Below are positions 25,150-38,900 of a DNA stretch of 64,000 nucleotides, one piece after another; position 1 is the stretch's first letter, and every line of letters starts with the position of its first letter. The stretch covers positions 124,001-188,000 of the forward strand of contig JACATO010000921.1 in assembly GCA_018389105.1 (NCBI GenBank), written 5' to 3'. The translations under genes were made by a program, and so were the position numbers. The notes beneath the pieces are model-generated. The model had not been told where the DNA came from and did no database searches. It was given only the letters and a program-made list of their open reading frames with translations. This DNA comes from Nautilus pompilius (Eukaryota; Mollusca; Cephalopoda; Nautilida; Nautilidae).

Positions 25150-28100
25150 CAATCCAGTCAAACATTTCATGTTATATAAATGTTTTTTTAAATTATGCAC
25201 CTACATGTTATATTCTTAGTTTTGGTCAATCTGCAGTGCAATCATCATACTAGAAATTTCAAAGCATTATGATTGCAACAATTTTAACTCTCACTATTAT
25301 CCATGTTTATGAAGGTTTCTTTAACTTTCTGAAGCAAAAAATGCAAGATTATTGCTGAATTTTCTGCAAATGATTATCGTATTTCTTTTATATTAAAACA
25401 TTGATTAAATAGATACTATGTAAATTTGTATCATTATATATTTTTCCCATTTTGATATTAATTTGAAATTTATGTCGAGGCTGCATTTATTTTAAATTGA
25501 AGATATAACGTGTTGCATTTATTTTTCTTTCTATTTTAACTGATTCATTTTTACTATCGTAATATTAAGTTTTTTATTTCTATTTGTTGAAGTTTAAATA
25601 AATAAATCTGTAATTAAAACGCCTGCAATTTGATTTACATTTTACTAGGTTTTATGCGAAATCTTTTCTCAACTAAAGCTAAAAAGTAAATTTTTTCCTC
25701 CATTGTCATCTAGTGATTTCTCATAAATTTTCTCAAAATATTTACATCAGATTATGTCTCATGAAAGTGTGCATGTAAATAATGACACTCATAGACACTA
25801 AGTAAAATAAGATAAATAACCAGATCATGTATAGAAAGATAATATTATTAATCAATTTTACCTAACAAAACAACAGTTGCTTTATGAAACCGCAAATAAT
25901 GTTTAAAGCTGACACGTTACTCTTTGTAATAGTATTATTTCTGTGGTCAAACATTACTCTGATGTTTAATATTGATGTTTTTCACACGCTTGCTAATTAT
26001 CTGGAAGTAAACAATAATCATTTGTGAATATTTATTTTTTCCTACTTTTTGTATAGAACATGATTAATAAGTTATTAATTAATTAGAGGAGACAGCTCTG
26101 AACAATAGCAAAATATAATTATAAATAGGAGCCATGAATAATTTATCATGATAAGCAGGATTTATTTGATTATATCATTATTTTTAAAACATTAAGTCAG
26201 GATTGTTTTAGTTTGTTATCAATTGTATACTTTTCATTTATGGAATATATAACCTAACTTAACTGTAATAATTGGACTCTATTCTAAATGGATGCAATTT
26301 CATAGATGGTAAGTATCTGCCGTTTTCTAATTTTTCCAGTCTGTGTATTCACATTGAAATAAATTGTTGAAGAATGATGTTTAGGCTATCACCAGCATTT
26401 TACAGAAACTTTATTGAAATTATTACTTAAACTTGATAAACTGTCTTCAACATTTCATCTGTTAGTTCATATGGTACACAGTAGCTGCAGCTCCTCTGGC
26501 AAAATTGATTCACTAATAATACTGTCGATTGTCCACTTTCTATTTATGCAAATGAAGTCAGTGAGAATAACGGGCCTATTAAGAATATACAAGAATTTTT
26601 TTCAAAAAATATTGAGGTAACATTAAGTGAAGAATCAAGAACGGGAATCATTCTGTTGGAAAACATAATAACTATAATGTGCAATATATTTGCTAAAATT
26701 ATTTTATAATTAATGTTTTCAATGATTTGATATCAAATAATAATTTTGTCTAAAATCTTTTCACGAAACAAATAAATGTTTAATTAGCAATATAGTGTAA
26801 TAATACATGTGATATTATTATCGTTCTGATCTGACGTAAATTCAAAATGTTTGCTCAGAGATGCAAAATTAATAATTATGAACTTAAATAACACTTAAAT
26901 ATTTATTCCAGTAATTTTCATATTTACAGATTTTATTTATAGTTTAAATAAAAGTGCTAAAGATTTTTTTTTAAAATCTGAGATTAGCAATTAACAGATA
27001 AGCTCCTATGACTACAGATTTTCTGACCTTGATAAAATAACTTTTGAATAAAGTTTTTAAAAACCTGAAAAATACAAAATGTATATGCAGCTAATTTGTT
27101 CGCATATATAGATAGGAACCATGTCAGCAAAGAGGCATATTAATTATTTTTATTAGAAAGTGGTTTACTTTATTGCAATGAAAAGCACTATTATTAGGTA
27201 AAACCATTCATTTAAAATCAACTATAAAATTTATAACGGATATAACTGTTTCAACTTTAGGACTAATTATAAAATAGTTAATTTAACCAAGTATTTATTT
27301 GCATAAATATTCGGCTTACTTAAAGAAAACCAGATTGCAATGCTTTTTATTTTCACTCTTCTAACATTTAGAATACCATCTTGGGATTACATTAGAAACC
27401 AAATTTAAAATACCAGTACTGCCAAAAAGTTTCAATTTTATGTTTGCTTTCCTAAGCTTTTTAAAATAACATTAATTTACTTAATGTTTTTATACTAAAT
27501 AATAACTAAACTTGTAATCGATGTGATCACATTGATTTATTAATATCTTAATATTAATATCTAAGTTTATTGAATGATTAGTAATTTTACTTCATTAAAA
27601 TAAATACTCGTTTCAAATATTTGTAGATAAAAATTGTTATGATCATTAAACTACATTTAACCTTCTCTGTCTAGGATTTTAAAACTTGAAAATTATGTTA
27701 ATAATACCAAATCTATTGTCAAATATTTATTATTTATCTTTCGAAATTCAATATTTTCTATTAGTTAATTAATGTCTAGATCTCACAGCCAGGTCAAAGG
27801 TTATCCATTACTCTAGATATATTAATAAAAGAATACACTTGCCAATGAACTAATCGATAACAAAGAAATGTCTGTCTTTTGAATACTTGCAAATGATTCA
27901 AATTTGTCATAATTTATATTGCTTGTTCGAATATTATTTATTAAACCTAAACTTTCAAATTGACACACTTTTTAATTTTGGATATTTTTTATGCTTGTGG
28001 AAATTCATCAGGGTGCAGGCACATAAACAAAGAAACTTAATTTTTATTAATATTTATCAAGTCTGTTTCGAATTTATTATGGAAAAGTACAAAAATTTAA

Positions 28101-29800
28101 TACGGATTTAAATATTTAGACATTTCTTTCATTGTGGGCATCTGCTACAATAAAAAGCACACATGTTGTATATTTTAAAAGATTTTCTTATTATTACACA
28201 TTATTGTCTAAGTTACGTTCTGTCAAATTAATGCAAGGAAATTCTTTTGTATTCCTGCTTTTAAATTTATTTTTAACTATTACCATTTTGCCATTGTGTC
28301 CACCACTATTTTGCTTTAAACATGTTCGTTTAGTAAGTTAAGTTTGCAATTAGAATGGCTGAGATGAGTTTCTGGTCCATTAATAACCTGATGCAAATAT
28401 TTTTTTTCTGCTCTCAAGACAGCAAAAACAGCAGTTAAATTTAATTTTAACAGTTTCAAAGAATATTAATTTATAATTTTTATATTAATTTTTACATTTA
28501 TGTTGAGGCTGTTTATTTTCAGTTGTAGGAGGAACATTTTTCATTTAAACCTTATATATTTTTCTGATCAATTTTACCATTATATTGTTTATTCTCTTTT
28601 AGTCCAATTTTAATAAACTGATAAATTAGTAAAATTAATGTTTGCAATTACCTTTTAATTTAATTATTTAATAGGAAATTATATATTTTCCCAACAAAAA
28701 TCTTAAGGAGTCAATTCTTTTCCCTCTGTGTTAATGAGAATTTTCTAAAAATTTTTTCAAAAACATTTACATATTCCAGCAGTGTTTCATAAGTAAATAA
28801 ATTTTGTTTTCTAGAAATGATCATGTTATTTTTCCAGCAAATGGCAATCAAAGTGAATTACCAATTCAAAAGGTTCCACGAAAATTAATGCTTTGAAAAA
28901 AATTGTTTGACTAATAAATCAAACATTCTTTTGTCTCATTTTTTATCAAACTAATTTTTATATTTATAATAAATATATGTATGATTGTCTTTGAATGATA
29001 ATTTTAGCTAAAGCATTTTAATAACTAAATAATAGATTTGTTAGAAACATTAGAATTAAACAAAAGACGCATTTTTATTCTGATTTGAATGTAATTTTAA
29101 AAGAAATTCCTTCAACATGAAATGTAGATTATATTCAAACTTTTTATAATTACTTTGATTACATAATATTAAGAATAGTTTTATATATTATTTTATGTAT
29201 AATATGTAGATATTAGATGTTGTTGATAAATTTATGCAAAGCAACTATACATAGCAACAGATCTTCATTTGATAAAATATCTTTTTGAGTAAAAAAAATT
29301 TTAATAAAGAATATGAAGAGATAAAAGTATATTCAGCCAATTATGTGGTCACCTATTCCACCTAAATCTTAAAACTAATAAGAACACTATTAATTTGAAA
29401 TTCCAAACATGTAAGGACATTGCTTAATTTTTGGACAACAAATTTTACTAGCATGAAAAATCTATTGTTTATAATGCCATATTTGGCAGAAATTATAAAC
29501 AAAATCTTTAAATTATTTATCTAACAAAAATATTAATTTCATCTCCAGTCATTCCCGTTATATTTGCTTTTCTTACAAATACCTTTTCATATTTGAAATA
29601 TTTATATAAAAGAGTTACTAATGCATGCTTAGAATATTATCAGTATACATGACGCAATCTGGCATTTCTTAAATATACATTCATGAGTAGCAATTTACAT
29701 GGTTACAATCAATATTTTGTTCATATTTTAAAAATATATAATGGTTTTATCAATTCATTTTAAGATACAAACTTAAAACTAAATAATAACTTTCTCTTTT
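25150..29800 (+). repeat. Partial modules 4 and 5
   Basis: Two shorter copies. Module 4 (about 25.15-27.6 kb) begins within the module at the segment with GTTTTGGTCAATCTGCAGTG and has a beta site at 26306. Module 5 (about 27.9-29.8 kb) repeats GAGGCTG..TTTATTTT (near 28505; module 4 near 25480) and ACAGATCTTCATTTGATAAA (near 29260; module 4 near 27020), but the part that should hold the beta site is missing. No coding frame is recognised in 27.4-29.8 kb. Confidence 0.55.
26306..26308 (+). other. Putative 3-nt exon, beta type (ATG)
   Basis: Acceptor GATGCAATTTCATAG is identical to module 3, but the triplet is ATG. Donor GTAAGTATCTGCC. The ATG is embedded between splice sites, so it is read as a Met codon or part of two codons and not as a translation start. 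Confidence 0.45.
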
Positions 29801-30933
29801 AATTGTTTTTATAACTTTCATGAGTTCCTTTATAAACAAACTTTCATTTAATCTAAATTATCATTCTTCATTTCTATATTTTCATATTGTTGGTCACACG
29901 TTTTGCATTTCTTTAAATATTACAATGAGGAAACAATGCTTCAGTTCATTCTCAAGCTTTGTGTATGCCTGAATATATTCTAAATGTCATCCTTTAAAAT
30001 CTTTCTAAATACTTCACATATTTAAAAATTTTAATACATTTTCGCACATCAAGTATTTACATCATACTTTTATGCATTAATGTGTGAAAGTAATATTATG
30101 CACATGCTGCAAATTCAATATGACTTTATGGAACAGAAATTTTAAAATGGTCTGATGCTGTGTAACTTTAGGTTGTGGTAACAGATGAATTTTGTATTTG
30201 CCCTACCTGGCTACATATAAAAATCAAACTTCTTAATGATGATATTTATTTTAAATGTTTCTATGATTATTGGCATTTCAGTCTAAACTACGTGCCTTCT
30301 GAATGATGAAATTTCTTTCTGCATTTATCCCCATTTATTTATATGTATCTTATACATTTCACAACGTGAAAGCTACTATGTTTAATATCAGTTTGCTGAT
30401 GTTCATAGAACATAGAATAATGTTTTAAAAAACTTCTGAGAACGCATGTTTTTATTTGCTGATTTTAAATTAAAATATCTTTCAGCTGGTAAAACACAAA
30501 CACCAAAATCTTTTTCACTGAGTGAAACTGAAGTTTTCTATCAAAGGTTTTCAAAATCATTATATAATATTTTATTCTATTAAGGTTTTCAGATGAGTAA
30601 ATAATAATATTCTTTTATTTTTTATATATGCATATTTTCTACAAAATGAAAAATAACATTTTCTTCTTCTAAATTAATGATGTTTGGTCTAAATTTGCAA
30701 AATTTGATATAATGGAGTTCAAAACGAACTCACAACAAATGACTGATTAAGACAGAATAATTGACATGTATTTTATAACATGAGTGATGTAAATGTAATT
30801 GATGGTTTAATCATTCTTTCAAATTCAGAGCATTTGTAGGGATTTGTATCTAGTTATATAATTTTTATTCATCACAATTTTATAAAATTTTACACTTAAT
30901 GTTTAATTATTCTATCTGGATAAAATTATACAG

Positions 30934-30940
30934 TAAATAA
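30934..30940 (+). other. Degenerate gamma-like splice site
   Basis: TATTCTATCTGGATAAAATTATACAG aligns with the gamma acceptor region of module 2 (TATTCTATCTGTATAC..CAG), and GTAAGTATTATG aligns with the donor. Here seven bases (TAAATAA, with stop codons) separate AG and GT. It is probably a decayed copy. Around it, 29.8-31.4 kb holds nothing else I can identify. Confidence 0.25.
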
Positions 30941-31399
30941 GTAAGTATTATGAATTTTATCTTTATATACTATCAAATCTTGAGTACCTTAAATCAAATA
31001 CAAATTATTTGCTTTAATAGTTTCAATAATTGATCATGTTAATTCAGAAGAGTGTTTTTGTCGTGAATTTGACAAAGATGTTTTAAATGTTCACAGTCAG
31101 TTATCTGCAATTTTTGAAAGAAATGACAATTTGTGATCTTAAATAGAGATTACTGACTTGTAGCTATACATATGTGCCTGATAATTAGGGACTATAAAGC
31201 AGACTACATATTAGACATAAGGAAAGGTATCTATTTATTTTGGAATCTGCTATAAAAAATCATTCTATTTGGTTTATTTAGTAATTGCATAAATTATATT
31301 TACCAAAATTGTTTGATTCATCAAAATATCTACTTATAAACTTTTACTGATTTTTTCCTTATTCATTAATTTTGCACTAACAGTTTGTTACTCACTGTT

Positions 31400-33550
31400 T
31401 GCTATAAACTTTTCATCATTTTGTTTCTTGTGTATTTATCAATGGTATTTAGCATCATTACAATTAATTTTGTACATGTTAAGAAAAATCATAAGTCATT
31501 GATAAGAAAATTTTTTTTAAAAAATGGCTTTAATTTAAACATGAATATGGACTATTTTTATGTTTATAATTAGTTTTTTTATGAATTATCCATGATATGT
31601 CAACAAATATTATTCATCGTCATAGCAACTAAACATGTTTAGTTTTATTTACTTTTATTTTTTCATGTAAAATTAAAACAGTATAATAAAATATACCTTT
31701 TTTATATATCTTTTGCTGTTATGATGTCTTTCCAGAGTAAATTCAGAATGGAACATTTCAAATGACTTTGGACACATACCCGGATTTTCATGGACTATTC
31801 TGCATTAATATCTAATCATAATCGAGTTGATGTAATTTAGATTCATCTTTATAAATGTAAAGGATGTTTGTTCACCATTTGACCTAGTGGTCTTTACTAT
31901 AAAACAGGCTAACGGTAAATATTTTATTAATTTTTACGTCCTAATTTCGACTTGTATATTGAATAAACTTTCAAAGTTCTAATATTTGTTTCTTCTTATT
32001 TGTTTCCAACTAATAGAGAAAAATATGATGATAATGAAGCATTCTTATGAGAGTAAAATCTAAATATCACTAATTCTAGATCACACTTTTTGTTCCTAGT
32101 TAATATTTATGGATTTTAATTATGCTAGGTTAATTCCCTCCTTTCTCTACCCAGGTGAGGAATGTCTGTTTTTAATGAACTGATAAATATAGAATACATG
32201 ATAAATTCCAAATGAATTCTTTATAAAGACAGATAAAATAATTATAATACTAAAGGATTAATCATAAAATTTTGTAATGACTCAGTAGTAAATTACTGCT
32301 TTTTTGGATTTTCTTTTCTTTTCAAGAAAGCCAAAAACCAAGTTACTGTCAACATATGAGACAATTTTGTTACTGTTAATTTTTAAAATTGTTAATATAA
32401 ATCATATATATTAAAGCACTATTTTACCCAAAAGAAATACTTGTATCAGATTATGTACATAAACATGACATATCTCATCTGCATAACGTAAAAGCTAGTT
32501 CCAAAAACAACCAAAGTATGAAAGAATATACAAACTTTACGCAAATAGGTATCAGTTCTGTGGTGATATCTTCATAAAAGAAAGGTAAAGCACCTAATTA
32601 ATGAGCATTAGTTTGTTTTTTGATTATTTACTCTTAGTGTATAAACCATTCCACAGATGAAATCTCAGAAATATATGGTTTAATTATATTTGTGTCATTT
32701 GCTCAATATATTTCCTGGCTTCCCAAAATTGTACAACAAAAAGAACAATAAAATCTTAGGTTTCACAAATTTAATAAAATTTTTAAGCTAAGCAGAAAAC
32801 ATGTAGTTCACTCTTTACCAAGTTATTATTTTATAACTAAAATTCAATTTGTGGGCCGACAAACACATTAAATTTGCACTCCATTTGTCCACCTGCACAG
32901 AGTACAGTTCTAAAACAAATTCAGTTACATTAAATTATATTGTTTTATGTTTTAGGAAAACTGATTTACTGTGCAGAATTATTCTGTTTCATGCACCTAT
33001 TCAAGTCACTTTATGGTCAGTGGATGATAAAAGAATAAACCAAATCATGGCATATTCGATTCTTAACCATTTAGATATAAATATGTTTTACAGAAACGCA
33101 ATATTAAAAGAAATATTAAACATATTTTTGTTTAAGCTTCATACAACTGGTTAACCTCTCCAACATCCACCGGTAATCAGTAATAGTAAGTGTTAAGTAT
33201 CTTTATGATTAATACCTCAAATCTAACTTGGAATAATGTGGCACATATGCAATTTTTCATGATATCTATACACACCTTTTTGGTTTGATGTTGACAAGGA
33301 GCAATAGAAAATGGTTTAAAAGTAGACATTTATATTGTAGATCAAACAGCAGCAGCTTCGGCTGAGTAAAGCATGAAGCTGAATATAAATGAATAGTTTA
33401 AATACCTGGAAATCTGAAGTTGTAGTAAAAAAACTTGTATTAGTAAAAGATAGATTAAAATAAAAACACATTTTAATCTTTGCAACATGGTAAAGAAAGA
33501 AGAAAAGAGTCATTACAAAAATAGCTGCAACAAAACAGATGAAAATGACA
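31400..33550. other. No recognised feature
   Basis: A+T-rich sequence with only short frames. The longest, on the plus strand at 32849-33154, codes for 101 residues with no recognisable domain or splice context, and is within what chance gives in this composition. No transposon ends were found. Confidence 0.5.
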
Positions 33551-33579
33551 AAAACATTGTTAATGTTAGAGGATTCTAT

Positions 33580-36000
33580 ACAGTTCAGCGGTATTGGAAA
33601 TACATTTTCTCTCTACATTCAAGATGTCATGCTGATTTGATTCAACCATTTATTATAAATATTCAGGTAACTAATATTTTTTTATTATGTAACCTGAAAA
33701 TATCTTTTAAGAAAAATATTCGCAGATCTTGCTTTACTAGTATTAATGCTTTACTGAAAAATATATCAAATGTAATAAATATTTAGAAATTTGCCCGCTT
33801 ATTAATGTTAAAACAAACTGTTAGAATATGATCTAGAAAATACTTCAGAAAAAAAGATGTTTATAAAATTTATTTAAAATCTATTTGCAAAAATTCTCCA
33901 GGATATGATAATTTATTCAATCATATTGATTTCCCAAGGTCTCAGATTTTGATCATTTTTTAAAGATTATTCTTCAAAGGCTGATTCGAAATAAAAAACC
34001 CACATCTTACCTGGCAAGTAATACAAGATATTTAAGCCATAATTTTACACCTGTATTTAGAATCTTCTCAAATAAACCTGTAAATTTAAATCTCAAAGTC
34101 TTTTCTTCAGAGAAACATCTGCAGCCAGTAAAAAGCATTATTTTTTTTAAAAATTAAAGGATTTTGAAAATTGTTATGGTTGAAATATATAATATTAAGA
34201 TACAAATAAAAAGTATTAATTTCTCCAAGAAAAACGAAAATAAATTTTAAAATACCACAAACTAAATGATTCTTCCAGATGAAAAGCGCAACGTAACAAA
34301 TTTAAATTTTATATAATGTATATTAAAATGACCTTTTTAATTTATTGGCAAATCACTTAAAATAATTTTTTAAAAAAAGGAATAAGTAATAAATTTATTT
34401 TGATGTTTATTAATAAAAAATGATGAAACAATTCAATTCATTCAACACTATTGATTTTTCCAATGTTCAACATTCTATGTTCAATTTTTTAAAGAATATT
34501 TGTTTCAGTCTTCATTAAAAAAGGAAAACCGCTACATTTATTTATTTGACAAGTAGAGCCTACTATAAAACAGTTTTGAAAAATAATTTGGAATCTAATA
34601 TCCTTCTGCACTAGTTCATTTCCCAACAAAAACAATATTATTCTACTCTAATAGCATATACAGTAAAATTATTTTTTTTTGAAAACTATATTGAAGAATT
34701 ATCGCAAATATTGAGTTTTAATTATTTAATACTAATATTTGAATATAAAATATTATTTTGAAAACAGAAAATAACATTAAATCAAAATATAAATATCGTT
34801 AAACTTACTGATATTTGTAATATTAAAACTTTACTGACCAAAATAAAATAAATTGTAAATTGTTTATAATTTAATATTGTAGTCTGATTTTTCCATTTAT
34901 AAAAAAAAATATCTTGAAATAAAAAATACATATTTAATAAATTTAATTTGATTAATATTTAAAATAAAATGTTAAAGCCATAGTTGTTCGAAAAATTTAT
35001 TCAACCAATTATACAAATGAGCTACATCATTTATTATCTAATCCGTTAGAATATTTATGTCTAGAAGAATTAATTATCTCTGTATTCTAAATGAATGTCC
35101 GAATATAATTGCCAATATTTCTGTTAGATTTATTGGTTGTGGAAATACATTTTTCCCCTCCTTCAAGTTGTCATGATTATTTGATTCAACATTCTATTAA
35201 AAATATTCATATAAACGATGATATTTTTAATATGAAAATGAAAATATCTTTTAAGGAAAACCATAAATCCTTTTTTTCCTAGTATTAATATTTTACTGAA
35301 AAAAGTAATATTCAATGTAATATTTCAAAATATATTCTGTAATTAATATTAAAGCAAAATAAAAGAATATCATGTAGAAGCTACATCAGCATAACAATCC
35401 TGGCAGGCAATAAACAAGATCTAACCCAACTTTTAATACAGTATTAAGATGTCTTAAGAAAAACCTGTAAAGTGAAATTGAAAATAAGTTTTTGAAATCT
35501 TTGCATACTTTCAAAAACATCTCATGGTTGTCAAAAATGTTAATTTTGAAGTAGTATACTGGATTTTAGCCATTATTATTGTTGAAATATGTAATATTAA
35601 CATTCAAATAAAAGTTATTAATTTAATTAGGAAAAATCGAAATAAATTTTAAAATCTCCTCAAATTAATGGTTTTCCAGACGAGAAAAATTGCCAAACAA
35701 ATGTATATCTTATATAATTATATTAAAATAGGTCTTTTTTAATAGTGAAAATTGTACATTGGAATTCCATCTGAAAATTGCATTAGAAGGAAAGTTAAAT
35801 ATGTAACAAAGTTATTTACATTAGCAATCACGAAATATGTTAAAACAAAAATCATTTCATTCAGTCCTATTCATTTTTCTAATCTTTACTAGTTTTTGAT
35901 CAGTTTTAAGAAGATTTTTTTCAGTCTTTAAGTATAAAATAGCAATTTATATAATATATTAATTTTGTATAATTAAATGGAACCTTTTTTATTAGCTAAT
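33580..36000. repeat. Left inverted-repeat arm, itself doubled
   Basis: Two direct copies, about 33580-34600 and 35130-36000, share blocks such as GGAAATACATTTT..TCAAG.TGTCATG and GAAAATATCTTTTAAG. The reverse complement of this arm matches the stretch at 48.6-51.3 kb: for example GCAAATAGATTTTAAAT..TTCTAGATCAT on the minus strand at about 33.83-33.89 kb against GTAAATAGATTAAAAT..TTCTAGATGAC at about 48.80-48.87 kb. Identity is moderate, so the duplication is old. No coding content is supported. Confidence 0.6.
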
Positions 36001-36872
36001 TCTGGCCTCAATATGTTTGAAATTGGTTTCATTGTAAGTTGTTTGTTGTTTTTACATTTGAAAAATCATATCATCTATAATTGAATACAACTAGAGAATT
36101 AATTTAAAATTTAAAATATTGAATGTATAAATTTTTAAGTAAAAGAATCTTCACAAAATCTTCTTTACAGTCAAACAAATAACATCACTAATTAATTTTA
36201 AATTTTAATATCTGCATAACACTTTATCTTAGAAAGAATAGATTAGAAAATTCTTTACAATAATCATTTGAGTACCACGTGTAAAATTCGTAAGTTTTTT
36301 TTCATTCTTTTTGAAGAAAGAATTTTTTCAGTGATTATTTAAAGAAAATATCTAAAAGATTACTGGATGCCACTTTTTCTATCACTGTCTTTTAGACCTA
36401 TAATTGGCCAAAAGCCATATTTGATTGCTACATTATGGAAATGTTGTGTACATTAAAAAATATATTTATTTTACCAGTTGGTGGGTAGACAAACTCTGAA
36501 ATGAAGTAATGATACTTAGAAATTAAATGTTACATGCTTTTTCTTTTTCATCTTATGATAAGTACAATCAGTACCCATGTTTTTAAAAGTACATAAGTAT
36601 ACTCAGGGAAATAATTAGTGGAAATGCAGTATAAAATTATATAATATATACTCTACAGAGATAATAATGGTTGGGAATACAAGATTTAACAATTTTTTTT
36701 GCTGCTTTTAATTCATTTTCATAAATAGTATTAAAATTTTTAATGGGTTTATTTTATAAACATTGTTTATAATGTAATGCTTGCCTTGTTTACATTTTAA
36801 ATAATATATTGTTTTTGTTGAAATGCTGAGCTGTTATTTTCAGGTTTTGTTTATGTTTTCACTGTTTTTAGA

Positions 36873-37136
36873 TTGTCACTCATTATGAAGATTTCTTTCA
36901 AGCAAAAAACGTTGGTAGGTATAGCAACAATTCTCTTGTCTTTCTCATCCTTTTTCCCTTTTCTTAAAATTAACGTAGCGAGTAGAAATTATATGAAAAT
37001 AGATAAGTCATTAATAATCGATTTGAAATTATTGAAAATGACAGCAAACTTGCAGATATGTAATGATCCAAAAGTTAAGAACATCCTCATGGATAGAATT
37101 AGAAATGTCCTGATTATCAACGTGTCAGATTACTAA
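36873..37136 (+). CDS. Uncertain small ORF with signal-like N-terminus
   Basis: The open frame has 87 codons. From an internal Met (MKISFKQKTLVGIATILLSF) it shows a basic start and a hydrophobic stretch like a signal peptide or membrane anchor, then a polar tail ending in NVSDY. A good acceptor-like TTCACTGTTTTTAG lies just upstream. There is no recognisable domain. The MKIS start resembles the MKVS start of the right-hand gene, which may be coincidence. In DNA this rich in A+T a frame of this length can arise by chance. Confidence 0.15.
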   Translation: MSLIMKISFKQKTLVGIATILLSFSSFFPFLKINVASRNYMKIDKSLIIDLKLLKMTANLQICNDPKVKNILMDRIRNVLIINVSDY

Positions 37137-37295
37137 TAAATTGGCTGAAATAATTGTATATTACCAATATATTTATTTTTATTAAAATAGAATTGAAATT
37201 TTGCTCTATTTAAGAACTTTTCTTATTATATGTATTCATATTTAAACAACTATTATAACATTAAAATCTGATTTTCATTTTATACAAACCCCTAT

Positions 37296-37625
37296 TCAGT
37301 GTTTTGAAATTATTGATTCTAAGCACTTTATCTGTGTTTGATTGCTAATTGTTAATTCAATGAATTGTTTGATAAAGTATAGACGAGCTGATTTATCAAG
37401 CTGACATTGTGATTGTTTCTGTTTTGATAAAAACTTAACTAAAGAATCATGTGCAATATTAGACATAATTTTTAGTGAATAATGTAGCTTAGAAACACAT
37501 GGTTTATCTCTAGTATACCTAACTATTATGTTTCTTATGTACCTACAGTTTTTAACCACAGCTCTGTTTGGTTTTGAAACTACAATACTGAAATAATCAC
37601 AGGTATCATTGAACCATATTTTCAT
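37296..37625 (-). CDS. Unrecognised minus-strand ORF
   Basis: An open frame of 109 codons, the second longest in the window. It has a balanced composition (NDTCDYFSIVVSKPNRAVVK, several Cys and charged residues) and no identifiable domain. Together with the next kilobase (to about 38.7 kb), less A+T-rich than its surroundings, it could be part of an old transposon or a single-exon gene relic. I could not match it to a family, and chance is possible. Confidence 0.2.
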   Translation of the reverse strand: MKIWFNDTCDYFSIVVSKPNRAVVKNCRYIRNIIVRYTRDKPCVSKLHYSLKIMSNIAHDSLVKFLSKQKQSQCQLDKSARLYFIKQFIELTISNQTQIKCLESIISKH

Positions 37626-37639
37626 TGCTATATGTTTTA

Positions 37640-38900
37640 AAATTTAAATATTGTGAATGAACACTTGATTCAAATATCTTTAAGCTGAAGAATTAGAAGC
37701 TAGAACTGAATCAGGCTGATTGACAACAAACTGTACATTTAAAGTAAATGTCAAACCATAGACATATTACAGATAAAGGTATTTTCAGAAGGGTCTGTAT
37801 GGACATATTCAAAGATACATTCAGACTCCAAGATAGATAACTACAAGATTTGCTATAAAAAGTCACAAAATAAAAATTGAAAGATTTTTACAACTACCAT
37901 TATCATAAGATAGTGATGCAACATGAGGCTAAATACAATGTAAAGCGTAAAATCAAAAAGAAGAGACTTCTGTTGCTGTTGAAAAAAAAAACTTATAGAA
38001 CACATAACAAGCAGTAGTTAACAAATAACTGTACAGATATCCATTGACAATCAATGATTTTAGAGTTGGAGTCATATAACAAAAATATGACAGATGATTT
38101 GAATGAATTTCAATCTTACTAAATTATAGCAGATATTGGTTTTTTATAGCTACTCGGTCTCTTGACTCCTATTTATATTATACTGCACCATAACAGTTTC
38201 ATTTAAACAGTGATGCCAATTACGTACAATGCTATTTTGCAAATTTTCAAAAAAAATGCAATTGTAATAAATGACAAGTATGAAATGAACGACAGACTAA
38301 TGCACAGCTAGTAATGGTGTAACACTATTTCTTGTTGTCACCAGTTATTGGCTAACACCAAATTTTTGAAGATATGAATCCATCCTAAATGTGATTCAAA
38401 TTTAAAATTAGATTCAACTCATCACTTAAGTCAGAAACTTGGAATTGGTTGAAGAAAGTTGAAATACCACTGAATAAGGTATATTTTGTTCTTATGGATA
38501 ACGATGCTAGCATGAAATAGTTTTACTTTTTATGTTTTCAGCTTTTTAATTGTCACTTACAGGGGTGGGAATCCTCAGTTGAGTTAAGATTTTTGCAGAA
38601 CAAAAGCTCACCAAAAGAGATTGTACTAAATTGTATAACAGTGCAAGCAATACGTGTGAGAAAGAGGATATCTTTATTGGATTTATAATGTTTTCTCTTC
38701 TTTTGCTTCAAGCGACAATGGTGATCGTTATTATCTGATTAATTTGATAAATTAATTTATTGAAAAATAGGTGTAAAGTGGAGAAGCATCAAAAGGCAGA
38801 AAGAAGAAATAAAATATTCAAAAAATTTATAGATGAATTTACTGTAAAATCTTCAGAACAAGGCAATCACATTGAATTTTAAAATATTCACCAGATGATG
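37640..38900. other. Unidentified, less A+T-rich stretch
   Basis: This part has visibly more G and C than its surroundings and no tandem-module text. Short frames occur on both strands and none is recognisable. It lies between the left inverted arm and the left paralogous block. It may be a decayed mobile element. No terminal repeats were found. Confidence 0.3.

Larger units (their letters stand above)
18290..25150 (+). repeat. Tandem intronic module 3
   Basis: The third copy. It starts with the same TTTTTCTCACAATATGTAA block as modules 1 and 2 and runs in the same order through the alpha site (20073) and beta site (23999). The tail continues through the block with CAGATTGGCTGACTTTGATG near 24690. 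It appears to lack the gamma part. It gives the unoccupied site for the pogo-like element of module 2. Confidence 0.65.

Noticed and set aside
32849-33786. Frames of 101 and 99 codons on the plus strand
   Set aside because: No domain, no splice context, and composition like the surrounding noncoding DNA; the second lies in the repeat arm, whose other copy does not keep the frame.
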